16,873 bases of DNA from an uncultured Oscillospiraceae bacterium (GCA_902490145.1 CABUCT010000012.1:1-16873), one strand, 5' to 3'. Shown: positions 1-8,264, counted from the stretch's first letter. Numbers and translations: made by a program. Notes: generated from the sequence alone by a model not told the origin.

Positions 1-1079
1 AGAGCGGCGAGCGTATCAGCGGTTTCGCCCGATTGGCTGATAATAATCATAAGTGTGTTTTCATCAATTATCGGATCTCGGTAACGGAATTCACTTGCAA
101 GATCAACCTCAACAGGAATACGGGCCATTTTTTCAATAATATATTTTCCGACTATTCCGACATGATATGCCGAACCACAGCCGACTATATAAATTTTGTT
201 ACATTTTTCAAGTTCCTGCTTTGTGATAGTAACACCGTCAAGCACGATCTTATTGTCGTCACTTATACGCGGAGAAATGGTGTCGTGAAGAGCAGTGGGT
301 TCTTCGTGGATTTCTTTTTCCATGAAGAAATCGTATCCGCCTTTTTCGGCTGCCGCAACATCCCATGTTATTTCCTCGACCGGCTTTTCGACAGCTTCAA
401 GTTCACTGTTGAAAACTTTAACTCCGTCTTTTGACAATTCGATTATATCGTCATCATCAAGACGATAAATATTTCGCGTGTATTTAAGAATTGCAGGAAT
501 ATCCGATGCAATAAAATTCTCACCTTTTCCGAGACCTACGATAAGAGGAGAAGCATGACGGACAGCCACAAAAACATCGGGGAAATCCTTGCAAAGAATA
601 CCCAAAGCATAGGATCCCTGCAGCATATCAGCAGTTTTCTTAACGGTAGCAAGAAAATTTCCGTCATAATTTTTTTCGAGAAGATTTGCCACGACCTCGG
701 TATCGGTTTCGGATTTGAATGAAAAGCCTTCGGAAATAAGCTTGGTTTTAAGCTCTGCATAATTTTCGATTATGCCGTTATGCACAATAGCAAATATTCC
801 ATTTTCAGACATATGGGGATGCGAGTTTTCATCCGATGGCTTTCCGTGAGTGGCCCAGCGAGTATGTCCGATACCTATGGTGGCAGTAATATCATTGCCT
901 CCGTTAATTTTATTGCTTAATACTTCAAGGCGTCCTTGAGTTTTGTTTATAGTTATTTCGCCGTCTTGCATGCAAGCGATTCCGGCGGAGTCATATCCAC
1001 GATATTCGAGCTTTGAAAGCCCGTCAAGAAGGATAGGAGCAACTTTGTTGCTTCCGATATATCCAACTATTCCACACAT
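1..1079 (-). CDS. glmS: Glutamine--fructose-6-phosphate aminotransferase (isomerizing), 3' end cut by window
   Basis: Converts fructose-6-phosphate plus glutamine to glucosamine-6-phosphate and glutamate in the cytosol, the first committed step to UDP-GlcNAc and peptidoglycan. I translated it from ATG at 1079 as an uninterrupted frame of 359 codons running off the left edge. It starts MCGIVGYIG, so Cys2 would be the class II amidotransferase nucleophile after Met removal. EYRGYDSAG, GIGHTRWATHG, HNGIIENY and SDTDTEV-like SETDTEV follow, all glutaminase-domain signatures. A linker leads to the first SIS (sugar isomerase) domain, with CGSAYH and the phosphate-binding SQSGETADT close to the window edge. 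The family is about 600 residues, so roughly 240 are missing. An AAAGAGG Shine-Dalgarno lies at 1089-1095, 9 bases before the ATG. Identification is secure. Confidence 0.97.
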   Translation of the reverse strand, partial: MCGIVGYIGSNKVAPILLDGLSKLEYRGYDSAGIACMQDGEITINKTQGRLEVLSNKINGGNDITATIGIGHTRWATHGKPSDENSHPHMSENGIFAIVHNGIIENYAELKTKLISEGFSFKSETDTEVVANLLEKNYDGNFLATVKKTADMLQGSYALGILCKDFPDVFVAVRHASPLIVGLGKGENFIASDIPAILKYTRNIYRLDDDDIIELSKDGVKVFNSELEAVEKPVEEITWDVAAAEKGGYDFFMEKEIHEEPTALHDTISPRISDDNKIVLDGVTITKQELEKCNKIYIVGCGSAYHVGIVGKYIIEKMARIPVEVDLASEFRYRDPIIDENTLMIIISQSGETADTLAA

Positions 1080-1131
1080 AAAATAAAACCTCTTTCTGAT
1101 TTGTGAAAATGAGTGTGCACTAATTTAAATA

Positions 1132-1160
1132 ATTATATCCGCTGCAGTCGAATTTGTCAA
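1132..1160 (-). promoter_or_regulatory. Consensus sigma-A promoter of glmS
   Basis: On the minus strand TTGACA (1155-1160) and TATAAT (1132-1137) are separated by exactly 17 bases. The predicted start lies near 1125, leaving a leader of about 46 bases before the glmS ATG. That is too short for a glmS ribozyme, so no metabolite-sensing element is expected here. I see no equally good promoter for the divergent PBP gene in this gap. Confidence 0.85.
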
Positions 1161-1220
1161 TTGTTTAGAAATAAAAAGTCGCAAACAGGGGAATAATAAA
1201 CAGGAAACGGAGGTAGTAGA

Positions 1221-2813
1221 ATGCAGCGGCAGCTTAGATTTATACTGTATTTTTTTATAGGGATTTTTACGTTGGCATCCTTGAGGCTTTCGTATCTTGC
1301 TTTAGGAAATAACTCTTCAGAAGCGGCGGAAATTCAAAGTAGTTATACTCTGACGGTGGATACTCCCAGAGGAACGATTTATGATCGTAATATGAAACAT
1401 ATTTCAAACGGTGAAGAGAGTTACAGAGCTGTTTTAACTGCTACTCCATCGGTTATTTCAGAATTGTATAAACAACTTTCTAAGTCGCGTGCTGACCTTT
1501 TGGTGGAAGAGCTTAGGAAAGGAAAACCGATTTGTACCGAAGTTCCGTCAGGCTTTTCGGCGACCGGCTGCAAAACATTTTTATGTTATAATAAAACTCC
1601 GTCATATCAACCCGCGGCACAGCTTGTGGGATATCTTGATTATTCGTTTCAAAACGGGGTATGCGGTCTTCAAAGCGTATTTAATTCTCTTTTGTCATGT
1701 GATCATGAGACGAAAACGGTTTATGCCTGCGGTGCAACCGGAACAGCTCTTGCAGGACTTGAACCGAATATAAGCATTGATATGTCTCAATATGAGAAGG
1801 GGGTAATTACGACCTTAGACGTTGAACTCCAAAACATATGTGAGGAGGCACTGAAAATGGTTGAAAGGGGGGCAGTGGTAATTACACGAACCGGCAGCGG
1901 AGAGATTTTGGCAATGGCAAGTGCTCCTACTTTTTCCTTGGATAAGCTGGACGAAGCACTCAAAAATCCGGATTCTCCATTTGTAAACCGAGCACTTTCG
2001 GAGTATAATTTGGGTTCTATATTTAAAATTTGTGTGGTCGCAGCTGCTGTTGAAAACGGGATTTCCACTGATTTTTCATATGATTGTACAGGATTAGTAG
2101 AAGTCGGCAACAAGTTTCACTGTCATAAAAAGGAGGGGCATGGAGTTCTTAATATGACCGGAGCATTTTCGGTATCATGCAACACATATTTCATAAACCT
2201 TGCCCAAAAGGTCGGAGCGGATAAGATTTTTCAAACAGCAAAAAAACTGGGACTGTCGAGCGAAAATGTACTTTGTGACGGAATTTCCGGAAGTTCGGGA
2301 GGGCTTGGAAATCTTGAAGAAATAAGAAATGTTCCGGCAGCACTTGCCAATTTCTCAATAGGGCAGGGAGGAGTAATGGTTACTCCACTGCAAATATCTC
2401 AACTTGTAAATACCGTGGCAAACGGAGGCGTTTACTTTCCGCCTTATCTGATTTCGGGAATTGTTGATCAAAACGGTGAAACAAAGTATGAAAAGGTTGC
2501 GTCGGGATACAGAGCCATCAGCACCCAAACCGCCGATACGCTTAAAAATATGATGCGGCTTGTAATGACTGAAGGTACGGGTGTTGCAGGGAAGCCGAAA
2601 ACCGGAGATTCCGGGGGAAAAACCGCCACTGCTGAAACCGGGTGGACAGATCCTCAAGGTGTTGCGAAAAAAAATGCATGGTTTGCCGGCTTTTATAATA
2701 CTGAAGCTGAGGGATATTCAATTTCAATATTGGTAGACGGAGGAACATCGGGAAGTTCCGACGCTGCTCCTATATTTAAATGTATATGTGATAAAATTTC
2801 AGAAAATCAGTAA
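1221..2813 (+). CDS. Class B penicillin-binding protein (peptidoglycan transpeptidase), FtsI/PBP2-like
   Basis: Membrane-anchored D,D-transpeptidase that would crosslink peptidoglycan outside the membrane. It has 530 residues. Residues about 5-28 form an N-terminal membrane helix. The PBP dimer-type motif RGTIYDRN lies near residues 50-57. The transpeptidase domain fills the second half. Active-site motifs are SIFK (Ser266 nucleophile, Lys269), SCN (Ser319-Asn321) and, at 467-469, KTA where most PBPs have KTG. The N-terminal half carries several cysteines, including CTEVP and GCKTFLC. No PASTA domain is present, and it is shorter than SpoVD or FtsI of many Firmicutes. The start is supported by GGAGGT at 1209-1214, six bases upstream. 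It stands alone, divergent from glmS and convergent with the next gene. A division or sporulation role is not decidable from sequence. Confidence 0.93.
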   Translation: MQRQLRFILYFFIGIFTLASLRLSYLALGNNSSEAAEIQSSYTLTVDTPRGTIYDRNMKHISNGEESYRAVLTATPSVISELYKQLSKSRADLLVEELRKGKPICTEVPSGFSATGCKTFLCYNKTPSYQPAAQLVGYLDYSFQNGVCGLQSVFNSLLSCDHETKTVYACGATGTALAGLEPNISIDMSQYEKGVITTLDVELQNICEEALKMVERGAVVITRTGSGEILAMASAPTFSLDKLDEALKNPDSPFVNRALSEYNLGSIFKICVVAAAVENGISTDFSYDCTGLVEVGNKFHCHKKEGHGVLNMTGAFSVSCNTYFINLAQKVGADKIFQTAKKLGLSSENVLCDGISGSSGGLGNLEEIRNVPAALANFSIGQGGVMVTPLQISQLVNTVANGGVYFPPYLISGIVDQNGETKYEKVASGYRAISTQTADTLKNMMRLVMTEGTGVAGKPKTGDSGGKTATAETGWTDPQGVAKKNAWFAGFYNTEAEGYSISILVDGGTSGSSDAAPIFKCICDKISENQ

Positions 2814-2830
2814 TATATAAAAAATGAAAA

Positions 2831-2855
2831 ACCGCAGCTAAAAATGAGCTGCGGT
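2831..2855 (-). terminator. Terminator hairpin between convergent genes
   Basis: A nine-pair stem with outer A-T and CCGCAGCT/AGCTGCGG (2832-2839 with 2847-2854) closes a seven-base loop. On the minus strand it is followed by TTTTCATTTTTT, a good U-tract, so it mainly serves the dockerin gene ending at 2896. On the plus strand the sequence after the stem is ATATAAG, a weak tract, so PBP transcripts may end here less efficiently. Confidence 0.8.
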
Positions 2856-2895
2856 ATATAAGTTATAATGAAACAGAAGGGTTATATTCAAATTT

Positions 2896-4506
2896 TTAAA
2901 ATGAAATGGGAAAAGAATCTATAAGTTTTACCGAGTATTGCAAAATCAGCAGAGCATCACTAGCTGAAACTGAATTGTCGCGGTTAACGTCCGAAAAATA
3001 ACATTGCCGATCGGAGAAGCCTGATGAGCCAATAGAGATCTTTAGTGCCAGTAAAGCATCTGAGGGTGTTATTTCTCCATCGCCGTTCACATCTCCTGCG
3101 GGGAGTCTTTCATAGACAATAGCATATGTTCCGGAAATGTCCGCAGGGAAATCGATATAACGTTCATTGGTGATTTGTGCATTTGTTATTTCGGTCTTCT
3201 CACCGTCTGTCAAAGAATATGCTTTTATTAGAAAATCGTATTTCCAATTATCAGGGATAGGAATTGAAAGCGTTGGAGTGTAGTCAGGTTTAAATTCAGT
3301 TCCGTTTTTTGAAGCTGAAATGTCATAAATTCGATATTTTTGTATGGATTTATCAAAAGCGAATGACTTAAAGTCGGCTCCTGACATTATCCTCTTGACC
3401 GAAAGCTTAACATTTTCCTTGGATTTAAGAATAATGCCCGAATTTTTATCAGATGACGATACGTAAGGCATAAGCCTGACTGCACTTGTGTTGATATTTA
3501 TATTGCGATAATAAATGTAAACCTCATCACCCTTAACAAGCCATGCGGGACCGTCAAATGCATAGTTGCCTTTATATGTTTCATGAAGGAGTGCCGGAGC
3601 TTTTTCCCAATGGATAAAATCCTTTGAGCGGGCAAATGAGTGTCCCCAATTAGATCCGCTGAAGTCATAATAATATTTTCCAGGAACACCAAGGCCGTCG
3701 CCCAAATTGCGATTGATTGCACCACCGTCAGTGCTGATTTCATATGTCATGTAATACCAACCGTCATAATAAATAACGTCTCTTCGTCCACAGGTTCCGC
3801 AGTCGGGATCGTTTGGATCATTGGAGGTTTCGATGATAGGATATTCAAGCATTGTAAGATTTTTGAGGTCTTTACCGTAAGCAAGTCCGATTTGACAGTC
3901 TTTTTTTGCACTTCCGTATCCGTGAAATGTCATATACCATGTATCTCCGATTTTATAAAGATCGGGCGTGCCGATATTATAATTCTGCCAGCCTAAGTCT
4001 TTGCGGTGTTTTAAAATGATGCCCTGTTTTTCAAAATGTTCACCGTCAGTAGAGGTTGCAAGTGCGATGTCGGCATTGCCTTCTTCCGGTTGTGATTCAT
4101 ATGTTAGATAAAACACACCGTTGTCATACCAAGCACCTGCAAAGCTTGACATGCCCATATCATATTCTTCGCTTGGATAAATAATCATTCCTTTGTCTTC
4201 AAAATGAATACAGTCGTCAGAAGTTGCAAGTCCAATTCCGCATTTTCCGTTTGCCCAGCGTATATAATAAGAATACAAAGTATCTCCTACCCACAAAAAT
4301 TCAGGGAAATGCATGCCGAAATTACTGCCCATGCCATCCATATCGGGCTGTTCGGCTTCAAATGATTTGCCATTGAATATTCCTTCAAGCAGACTTCCGG
4401 CAGTGGTGTTAATTTCTTCTCGATTGGAATAGGCGTTAGCAGGAATCAATAAAGCTGATACTGTCAATATAAGGGACAGGAAAACAGAAAGGAACCTTGC
4501 TTTCAT
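2896..4506 (-). CDS. Secreted five-bladed beta-propeller glycoside hydrolase-like protein with C-terminal dockerin
   Basis: 536 residues from ATG at 4506, chosen because AAGGTGAT (4511-4518) lies just upstream and the protein then opens with a signal peptide (MKARF, hydrophobic core, PANA near residue 25). The frame extends 60 codons further upstream without a start signal, through the promoter. Five similar segments (residues about 68-82, 122-137, 180-195, 241-256, 319-334), each of the kind P-x-hydrophobic-GDTWYMTF, indicate a five-bladed propeller as in GH43/GH32/GH130-type enzymes. RRDV (241-244) and FDGPA (317-321) sit where those families keep catalytic acids, but the GH43 EGP glutamate is replaced by Asp, so activity is uncertain. 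A beta-rich linker follows. Residues 470-536 are a type I dockerin with two calcium loops (DVNGDGEITPSD, DVNRDNSVSASD). It would dock to a cohesin. The substrate is not recognised, but plant arabinan or xylan is plausible. Confidence 0.85.
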   Translation of the reverse strand: MKARFLSVFLSLILTVSALLIPANAYSNREEINTTAGSLLEGIFNGKSFEAEQPDMDGMGSNFGMHFPEFLWVGDTLYSYYIRWANGKCGIGLATSDDCIHFEDKGMIIYPSEEYDMGMSSFAGAWYDNGVFYLTYESQPEEGNADIALATSTDGEHFEKQGIILKHRKDLGWQNYNIGTPDLYKIGDTWYMTFHGYGSAKKDCQIGLAYGKDLKNLTMLEYPIIETSNDPNDPDCGTCGRRDVIYYDGWYYMTYEISTDGGAINRNLGDGLGVPGKYYYDFSGSNWGHSFARSKDFIHWEKAPALLHETYKGNYAFDGPAWLVKGDEVYIYYRNININTSAVRLMPYVSSSDKNSGIILKSKENVKLSVKRIMSGADFKSFAFDKSIQKYRIYDISASKNGTEFKPDYTPTLSIPIPDNWKYDFLIKAYSLTDGEKTEITNAQITNERYIDFPADISGTYAIVYERLPAGDVNGDGEITPSDALLALKISIGSSGFSDRQCYFSDVNRDNSVSASDALLILQYSVKLIDSFPISF

Positions 4507-4537
4507 ATAAATCACCTTAAAAATACAATATATTTTA

Positions 4538-4566
4538 ATATTATCATATAATTTTTTTACAGTCAA
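4538..4566 (-). promoter_or_regulatory. Promoter of the dockerin propeller gene
   Basis: On the minus strand TTGACT (4561-4566) and TAATAT (4538-4543) are 17 bases apart, with a predicted start near 4531 and a leader of about 25 bases ending in the AAGGTGAT ribosome site. This supports the downstream start at 4506 over the longer open frame. Confidence 0.65.
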
Positions 4567-4621
4567 TAAACTAATAAATTGAATTATAAGGAAAAAGCTG
4601 ACTGAAAGAACACAAAAAGCA

Positions 4622-4650
4622 TTGACAAAATCTTTTAATACTGGTATTAT
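4622..4650 (+). promoter_or_regulatory. Promoter of the riboswitch-ATPase-DeoR operon
   Basis: TTGACA (4622-4627), a 17-base spacer and TATTAT (4645-4650). TG at 4642-4643 forms an extended -10 (TGG-TATTAT). The predicted start near 4657 gives a leader of about 195 bases, which contains the riboswitch and terminator described next. Confidence 0.75.
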
Positions 4651-4694
4651 CAAACTAAGGAATAGGTCGGTTAGAGTCATTTTCACCGTCCTGA

Positions 4695-4800
4695 TATAAA
4701 AGGGAGTAGCTCGTGCAATGTTTTTGCATCGGTTCGTTCGTCATCACGATTTTCTTTTTGAAAATTCGGACGGATCTATTAAAAGAGCAAGACTTTTACA
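4695..4800 (+). ncRNA. yybP-ykoY (Mn2+-sensing) riboswitch aptamer
   Basis: Conserved yybP-ykoY blocks appear in order: AAAAGGGAGTAGC (4698-4710), CGTCATCACGA near 4739-4749, and GAGCAAGACTTTT (4785-4797). P1 pairs TAAAAG (4697-4702) with CTTTTA (4793-4798). Relative to the usual AAAGG/CCUUU pairing, both strands have changed together (G to A and C to U), which supports real pairing. Inner hairpins are TGCAA/TTGCA (4714-4718 with 4724-4728) and a short ATTTTC/GAAAAT stem around 4750-4765. This class binds Mn2+ and commonly controls P-type ATPases, MntP and TerC proteins. Recognition is by eye, without a covariance-model score. Confidence 0.85.
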
Positions 4801-4833
4801 GCAATATTCCGTGTTGCTGTAAAAGTCTTTTTT
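4789..4833 (+). terminator. Riboswitch-controlled intrinsic terminator
   Basis: A perfect 16-bp stem, AAGACTTTTACAGCAA (4789-4804) with TTGCTGTAAAAGTCTT (4814-4829), nine-base loop, then a run of T to 4833. Its 5' arm includes the 3' strand of aptamer P1 (4793-4798), so aptamer and terminator cannot form together. Ligand binding should hold P1 and prevent termination, making this a transcriptional ON switch for the gene starting at 4852. Confidence 0.88.
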
Positions 4834-4851
4834 ATAATAAGGAGTTTTTTT

Positions 4852-7503
4852 ATGAAACATTATATTGAGGATAAAGAGGCTGTTTTAAAACAGCTTTCAA
4901 GCAGCGTAAGCGGACTTTCAGAAGACGAGGCTCAAAAAAGGCTGGCCGAAAACGGAAAAAACAGCCTTGCAGAAGGGAAAAAAGAAAGTATAATTTTAAG
5001 ATTTTTAAAACAGCTTTCAGACCCGATGATAATCGTGCTTATTGCGGCTGCGGCAGTGTCTGCGGTGACAGCAATGCTCAGCGGAGAATCTTTTACCGAT
5101 GTGTTTATAATACTATTTGTTGTAATTGTTAATGCAGTGCTCGGAGTGCTGCAGGAAAGTAAGGCTGAAAAGGCAATTGATGCACTGAAAAAGATGTCGG
5201 CGGCCACTTCAAGGGTTCTCCGAAACGGTAATATGAAGATCGTTAAAAGCGAAGAGCTAGTTGTCGGAGATATAATTTTGCTTGAAGCGGGAGACGCCGT
5301 TCCCGCTGACGCCCGTATAATTGAATCGGCAAGCCTTAAAGCAGAAGAATCGGCATTAACAGGTGAATCTGTTCCTGTTAATAAAAGTGAAGACAAGATA
5401 GATTCAAAAAGCGGAGAAATTCCGCTTGGCGACCGCACCAACATGCTTTATTCTTCAAGTACGATCGCTTACGGAAGGGCAAAGGCTGTTGTAACGGCAG
5501 TGGGAATGGACACCGAAGTCGGCAAGATTGCCGATGCAATTTCTTCGGCACAAAATGAACAGACACCGCTTCAGAAAAAATTGTCGCAGCTAAGTAAGAT
5601 ACTCACTTTCGTGGTGCTCGGAATATGTATATTTATTTTCGGGTTCAGTATTCTTAAAGCTGGACACGGAAACCTTTCATCTGTGTCAAGCAAAACTGTT
5701 TTAGATACGTTTGTGCTGGCTGTCAGCCTTGCGGTTGCCGCTATACCCGAGGGACTTGCAGCTGTGGTTACCATCGTACTTTCGATGGGAGTTACAAAGA
5801 TGTCCAAACGTAATGCCGTTATAAGAAAGCTGACCGCAGTGGAAACTTTGGGCTGTACTCAAATTATTTGTTCTGACAAAACCGGAACTCTTACCCAAAA
5901 TAAAATGACAGTAGTTGAAGAATATTCAAGTGACAAGACATTGCTTGCAAAAGGTATGGCTCTTTGCTGTGATGCTGAACTTAATGAACAAGGTAAAGCT
6001 GAGGGAGAACCTACCGAGTGTGCACTTGTGCAGTTTGCGGCAGATTCGGGATTTTTAAAGCCTGACCTTAAGAATTTATTTCCGCGTGTTGGGGAAGCAC
6101 CGTTTGATTCAAAACGCAAGATGATGTCCACACTTCACAAGCCGGATATTAATGGAATCGTTCAGTTTACAAAGGGTGCCCCGGACGTTGTTATTTCTAA
6201 ATGCACTCATATTTTGGAAAACGGAGAAATAAATCCTCTTTCCGAACAGAAAAAAGCAGCCATTGAAGCTGAAAATAAAAATATGGCGGATAAGGCACTG
6301 CGAGTTTTGGCACTTGCCATGAAGAAATATCCCGAAATGCCGGAAAGCACTGCTCCCGAAAGTATTGAAACCGATATGGTATTTGTGGGTCTTGTCGGTA
6401 TGATCGACCCTGTACGTCCCGAAGTAGTCGATGCTATTGTCCAGTGTAAAAAAGCGGGAATTCGTCCCGTTATGATTACCGGAGATCATCTTGATACTGC
6501 AATTGCTATTGCTAAAACCCTTGGAATTATAACTGACAGTACCCAGGGAATCACAGGAGCCGAGCTTGATAAATTCAATGATGAAGAGCTTAAAGAGCTG
6601 GTTACAAAGTTTTCGGTATACGCAAGAGTTCAGCCGGAGCATAAGGTTCGTATAGTAAAAGCATGGAAACAAAATGGAATGATCACGGCCATGACCGGCG
6701 ACGGTGTAAACGACGCACCCTCCATAAAAAGTGCCGATATCGGTGTTGGAATGGGTATAACTGGAACCGACGTTACAAAAAATGTGGCAGATATGGTTCT
6801 GGCAGATGATAATTTTGCCACAATTGTTTCAGCCGTTGGTGAAGGCCGACGTATTTATGACAATATACGAAAGTCAATTCAGTTTTTGCTGGCGTCAAAC
6901 ATGAGCGAAGTTTTAACTATATTCACCGCAACTATGATAGGGTTTACAGTGTTAAAACCTGTTCATCTGCTTTGGATTAATCTTATCACCGACTGCTTCC
7001 CGGCACTTGCACTCGGCATGGAAAAAAGCGAAGCAAATGTAATGGAACGTCCACCGCGTAAATCAAAAGACGGGATATTCGCCGGAGGTATGGGATTCGA
7101 TATACTTTATCAGGGAGTGATATCAACTCTTATTGTTCTTGCTTCATATCTCATAGGACACCATATGGAAAACGGGGTATGGGAGTTTGTCAACAGTCCC
7201 GACGGAATGACAATGGCATTCCTCACAATGTCAATGATGGAAATTTTCCATTCGATCAATATGCGTTCACAGCGAGGCTCACTTTTTAAGATGAAAGGCA
7301 TAAATATTCCTCTTTTAATTGCGATGATTGCTTCCTTCCTTCTTACCACGGCGGTAATATATGTGCCGTTTTTGTCAAATCTTTTCGGATTCGAACAAAT
7401 CTCATTAAAGGAATATGCAGTGGCTATTGCTCTTGCATTTACCATTATTCCGTTGGTCGAGATTGTAAAGCTTATACAAAGAGCCTGCCGTAAGGGAGAA
7501 TAG
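4852..7503 (+). CDS. P2-type cation-transporting ATPase (Ca2+/Mn2+ class)
   Basis: 883-residue membrane pump that would export a divalent cation at the cost of ATP. Order: N-terminal cation-ATPase domain, M1-M2, actuator loop with LTGESVPV, M3-M4 with IPEGLAAV (Glu300), phosphorylation motif SDKTGTLTQ (Asp342), nucleotide-binding KGAPD, MITGDH, the hinge TGDGVNDAPSIKSADIG, then M5-M10. M5 NMSEV, M6 NLITDCFPALALG and M8 MEIFHSIN keep the acidic and amide residues that in SERCA form both Ca2+ sites, so the pump could carry Ca2+ as well as Mn2+. PEGLA replaces the common PEGLP. The GGAG ribosome site at 4841-4844 follows the terminator directly. The Mn2+ riboswitch argues for Mn2+ export or Mn2+-induced Ca2+ transport; sequence alone does not settle the ion. 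Confidence 0.93.
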   Translation: MKHYIEDKEAVLKQLSSSVSGLSEDEAQKRLAENGKNSLAEGKKESIILRFLKQLSDPMIIVLIAAAAVSAVTAMLSGESFTDVFIILFVVIVNAVLGVLQESKAEKAIDALKKMSAATSRVLRNGNMKIVKSEELVVGDIILLEAGDAVPADARIIESASLKAEESALTGESVPVNKSEDKIDSKSGEIPLGDRTNMLYSSSTIAYGRAKAVVTAVGMDTEVGKIADAISSAQNEQTPLQKKLSQLSKILTFVVLGICIFIFGFSILKAGHGNLSSVSSKTVLDTFVLAVSLAVAAIPEGLAAVVTIVLSMGVTKMSKRNAVIRKLTAVETLGCTQIICSDKTGTLTQNKMTVVEEYSSDKTLLAKGMALCCDAELNEQGKAEGEPTECALVQFAADSGFLKPDLKNLFPRVGEAPFDSKRKMMSTLHKPDINGIVQFTKGAPDVVISKCTHILENGEINPLSEQKKAAIEAENKNMADKALRVLALAMKKYPEMPESTAPESIETDMVFVGLVGMIDPVRPEVVDAIVQCKKAGIRPVMITGDHLDTAIAIAKTLGIITDSTQGITGAELDKFNDEELKELVTKFSVYARVQPEHKVRIVKAWKQNGMITAMTGDGVNDAPSIKSADIGVGMGITGTDVTKNVADMVLADDNFATIVSAVGEGRRIYDNIRKSIQFLLASNMSEVLTIFTATMIGFTVLKPVHLLWINLITDCFPALALGMEKSEANVMERPPRKSKDGIFAGGMGFDILYQGVISTLIVLASYLIGHHMENGVWEFVNSPDGMTMAFLTMSMMEIFHSINMRSQRGSLFKMKGINIPLLIAMIASFLLTTAVIYVPFLSNLFGFEQISLKEYAVAIALAFTIIPLVEIVKLIQRACRKGE

Positions 7504-7504
7504 A

Positions 7505-8263
7505 ATGAACGACAGAAGTAAAAAAATAATGGAGATTCTGGAAGAAAAACGAAAGGTACGAATAGAAGAATTATGTAATTATTTATGCTATAGCCGTTCC
7601 ACTGTTCGGAGAGATCTCGTCGCATTGGAGGAAATGGGGCTTGTCAGCCGACGCAACGGATATGTTTGGTATTTAACCTCATCGTCCAGCGAAAGAGATG
7701 TTCGGCTGAGGCAATTTGAAAATGTGGAGCAGAAAGATTATATCGCAAAATTGGCGTCTGAATATATAGGAGACGGAATGACTGTATTTATGGATGCAAG
7801 TACCACAACACGAAGAATGCTTCCTTATATGAAGGATAAACGGGAACTGGTCGTGTTAACCAACAGCATTGAACTTGGTCACGATATAGTAAGCGGAAAT
7901 TACGGAAATATCGAGTTATTTATTACCGGGGGATATTATCGTCAAAACGTAGGCTCGGTAGTGGGAGAAGAAACGATAGATTTTGTCAGTCGCTTTCGTG
8001 CAGATATCTGTTTTATTTCTTGTCTTTCGGTGCAAAAAGAAGGCTTTTATGAAGCCAGTGTTCAGCAAGCATATGTAAAGAAAAAAATGATGCAGAATTC
8101 ACTTTATTCCGTAGTAGTTGCCGATTCGTCAAAATTTTCCTGCAATTATAAATATCAGCTGGATACTTTGGATAAGGCTGATATTTTCATTACAGAGAAG
8201 AAACCACCTGAAGAGTTTATCAAGGCAGCAAAAGAGGTTGGCTGTGAAATAAGATATAAATAA
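7505..8263 (+). CDS. DeoR/GlpR-family transcriptional regulator
   Basis: 252 residues. An N-terminal DeoR winged helix-turn-helix (residues about 1-56) shows KIMEILEEKRKVRIEEL and the recognition-helix signature STVRRDLVALEEMGLVSRR. A DeoR C-terminal sensor domain follows (about 75-235), with DGMTVFMDASTTT, LTNSIEL, ITGGYY, GSVVGEE and the VVADSSKF segment. These proteins are usually repressors released by phosphorylated sugars or nucleosides; the ligand cannot be read here. The start lies one base after the ATPase stop and its ribosome site GGGAG (7494-7498) is inside the ATPase gene, so the two are co-transcribed and the regulator is presumably also under riboswitch control. No clear terminator follows. 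A likely target is the next gene, whose promoter carries an inverted repeat. Confidence 0.9.
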   Translation: MNDRSKKIMEILEEKRKVRIEELCNYLCYSRSTVRRDLVALEEMGLVSRRNGYVWYLTSSSSERDVRLRQFENVEQKDYIAKLASEYIGDGMTVFMDASTTTRRMLPYMKDKRELVVLTNSIELGHDIVSGNYGNIELFITGGYYRQNVGSVVGEETIDFVSRFRADICFISCLSVQKEGFYEASVQQAYVKKKMMQNSLYSVVVADSSKFSCNYKYQLDTLDKADIFITEKKPPEEFIKAAKEVGCEIRYK

Positions 8264-8264
8264 A

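Noticed and set aside
1080..1131. glmS ribozyme upstream of glmS
   Set aside because: The consensus promoter places the transcript start near 1125, leaving about 46 leader bases, far less than the ribozyme needs, and its core is not seen.
4507..4686. N-terminal extension of the dockerin propeller protein (60 more codons)
   Set aside because: The extension has no ribosome site, overlaps the gene's promoter, and would bury the signal peptide.
5571..6821. Minus-strand frames inside the ATPase gene
   Set aside because: They lack ribosome sites and recognisable motifs and lie opposite a clear, intact P-type ATPase.
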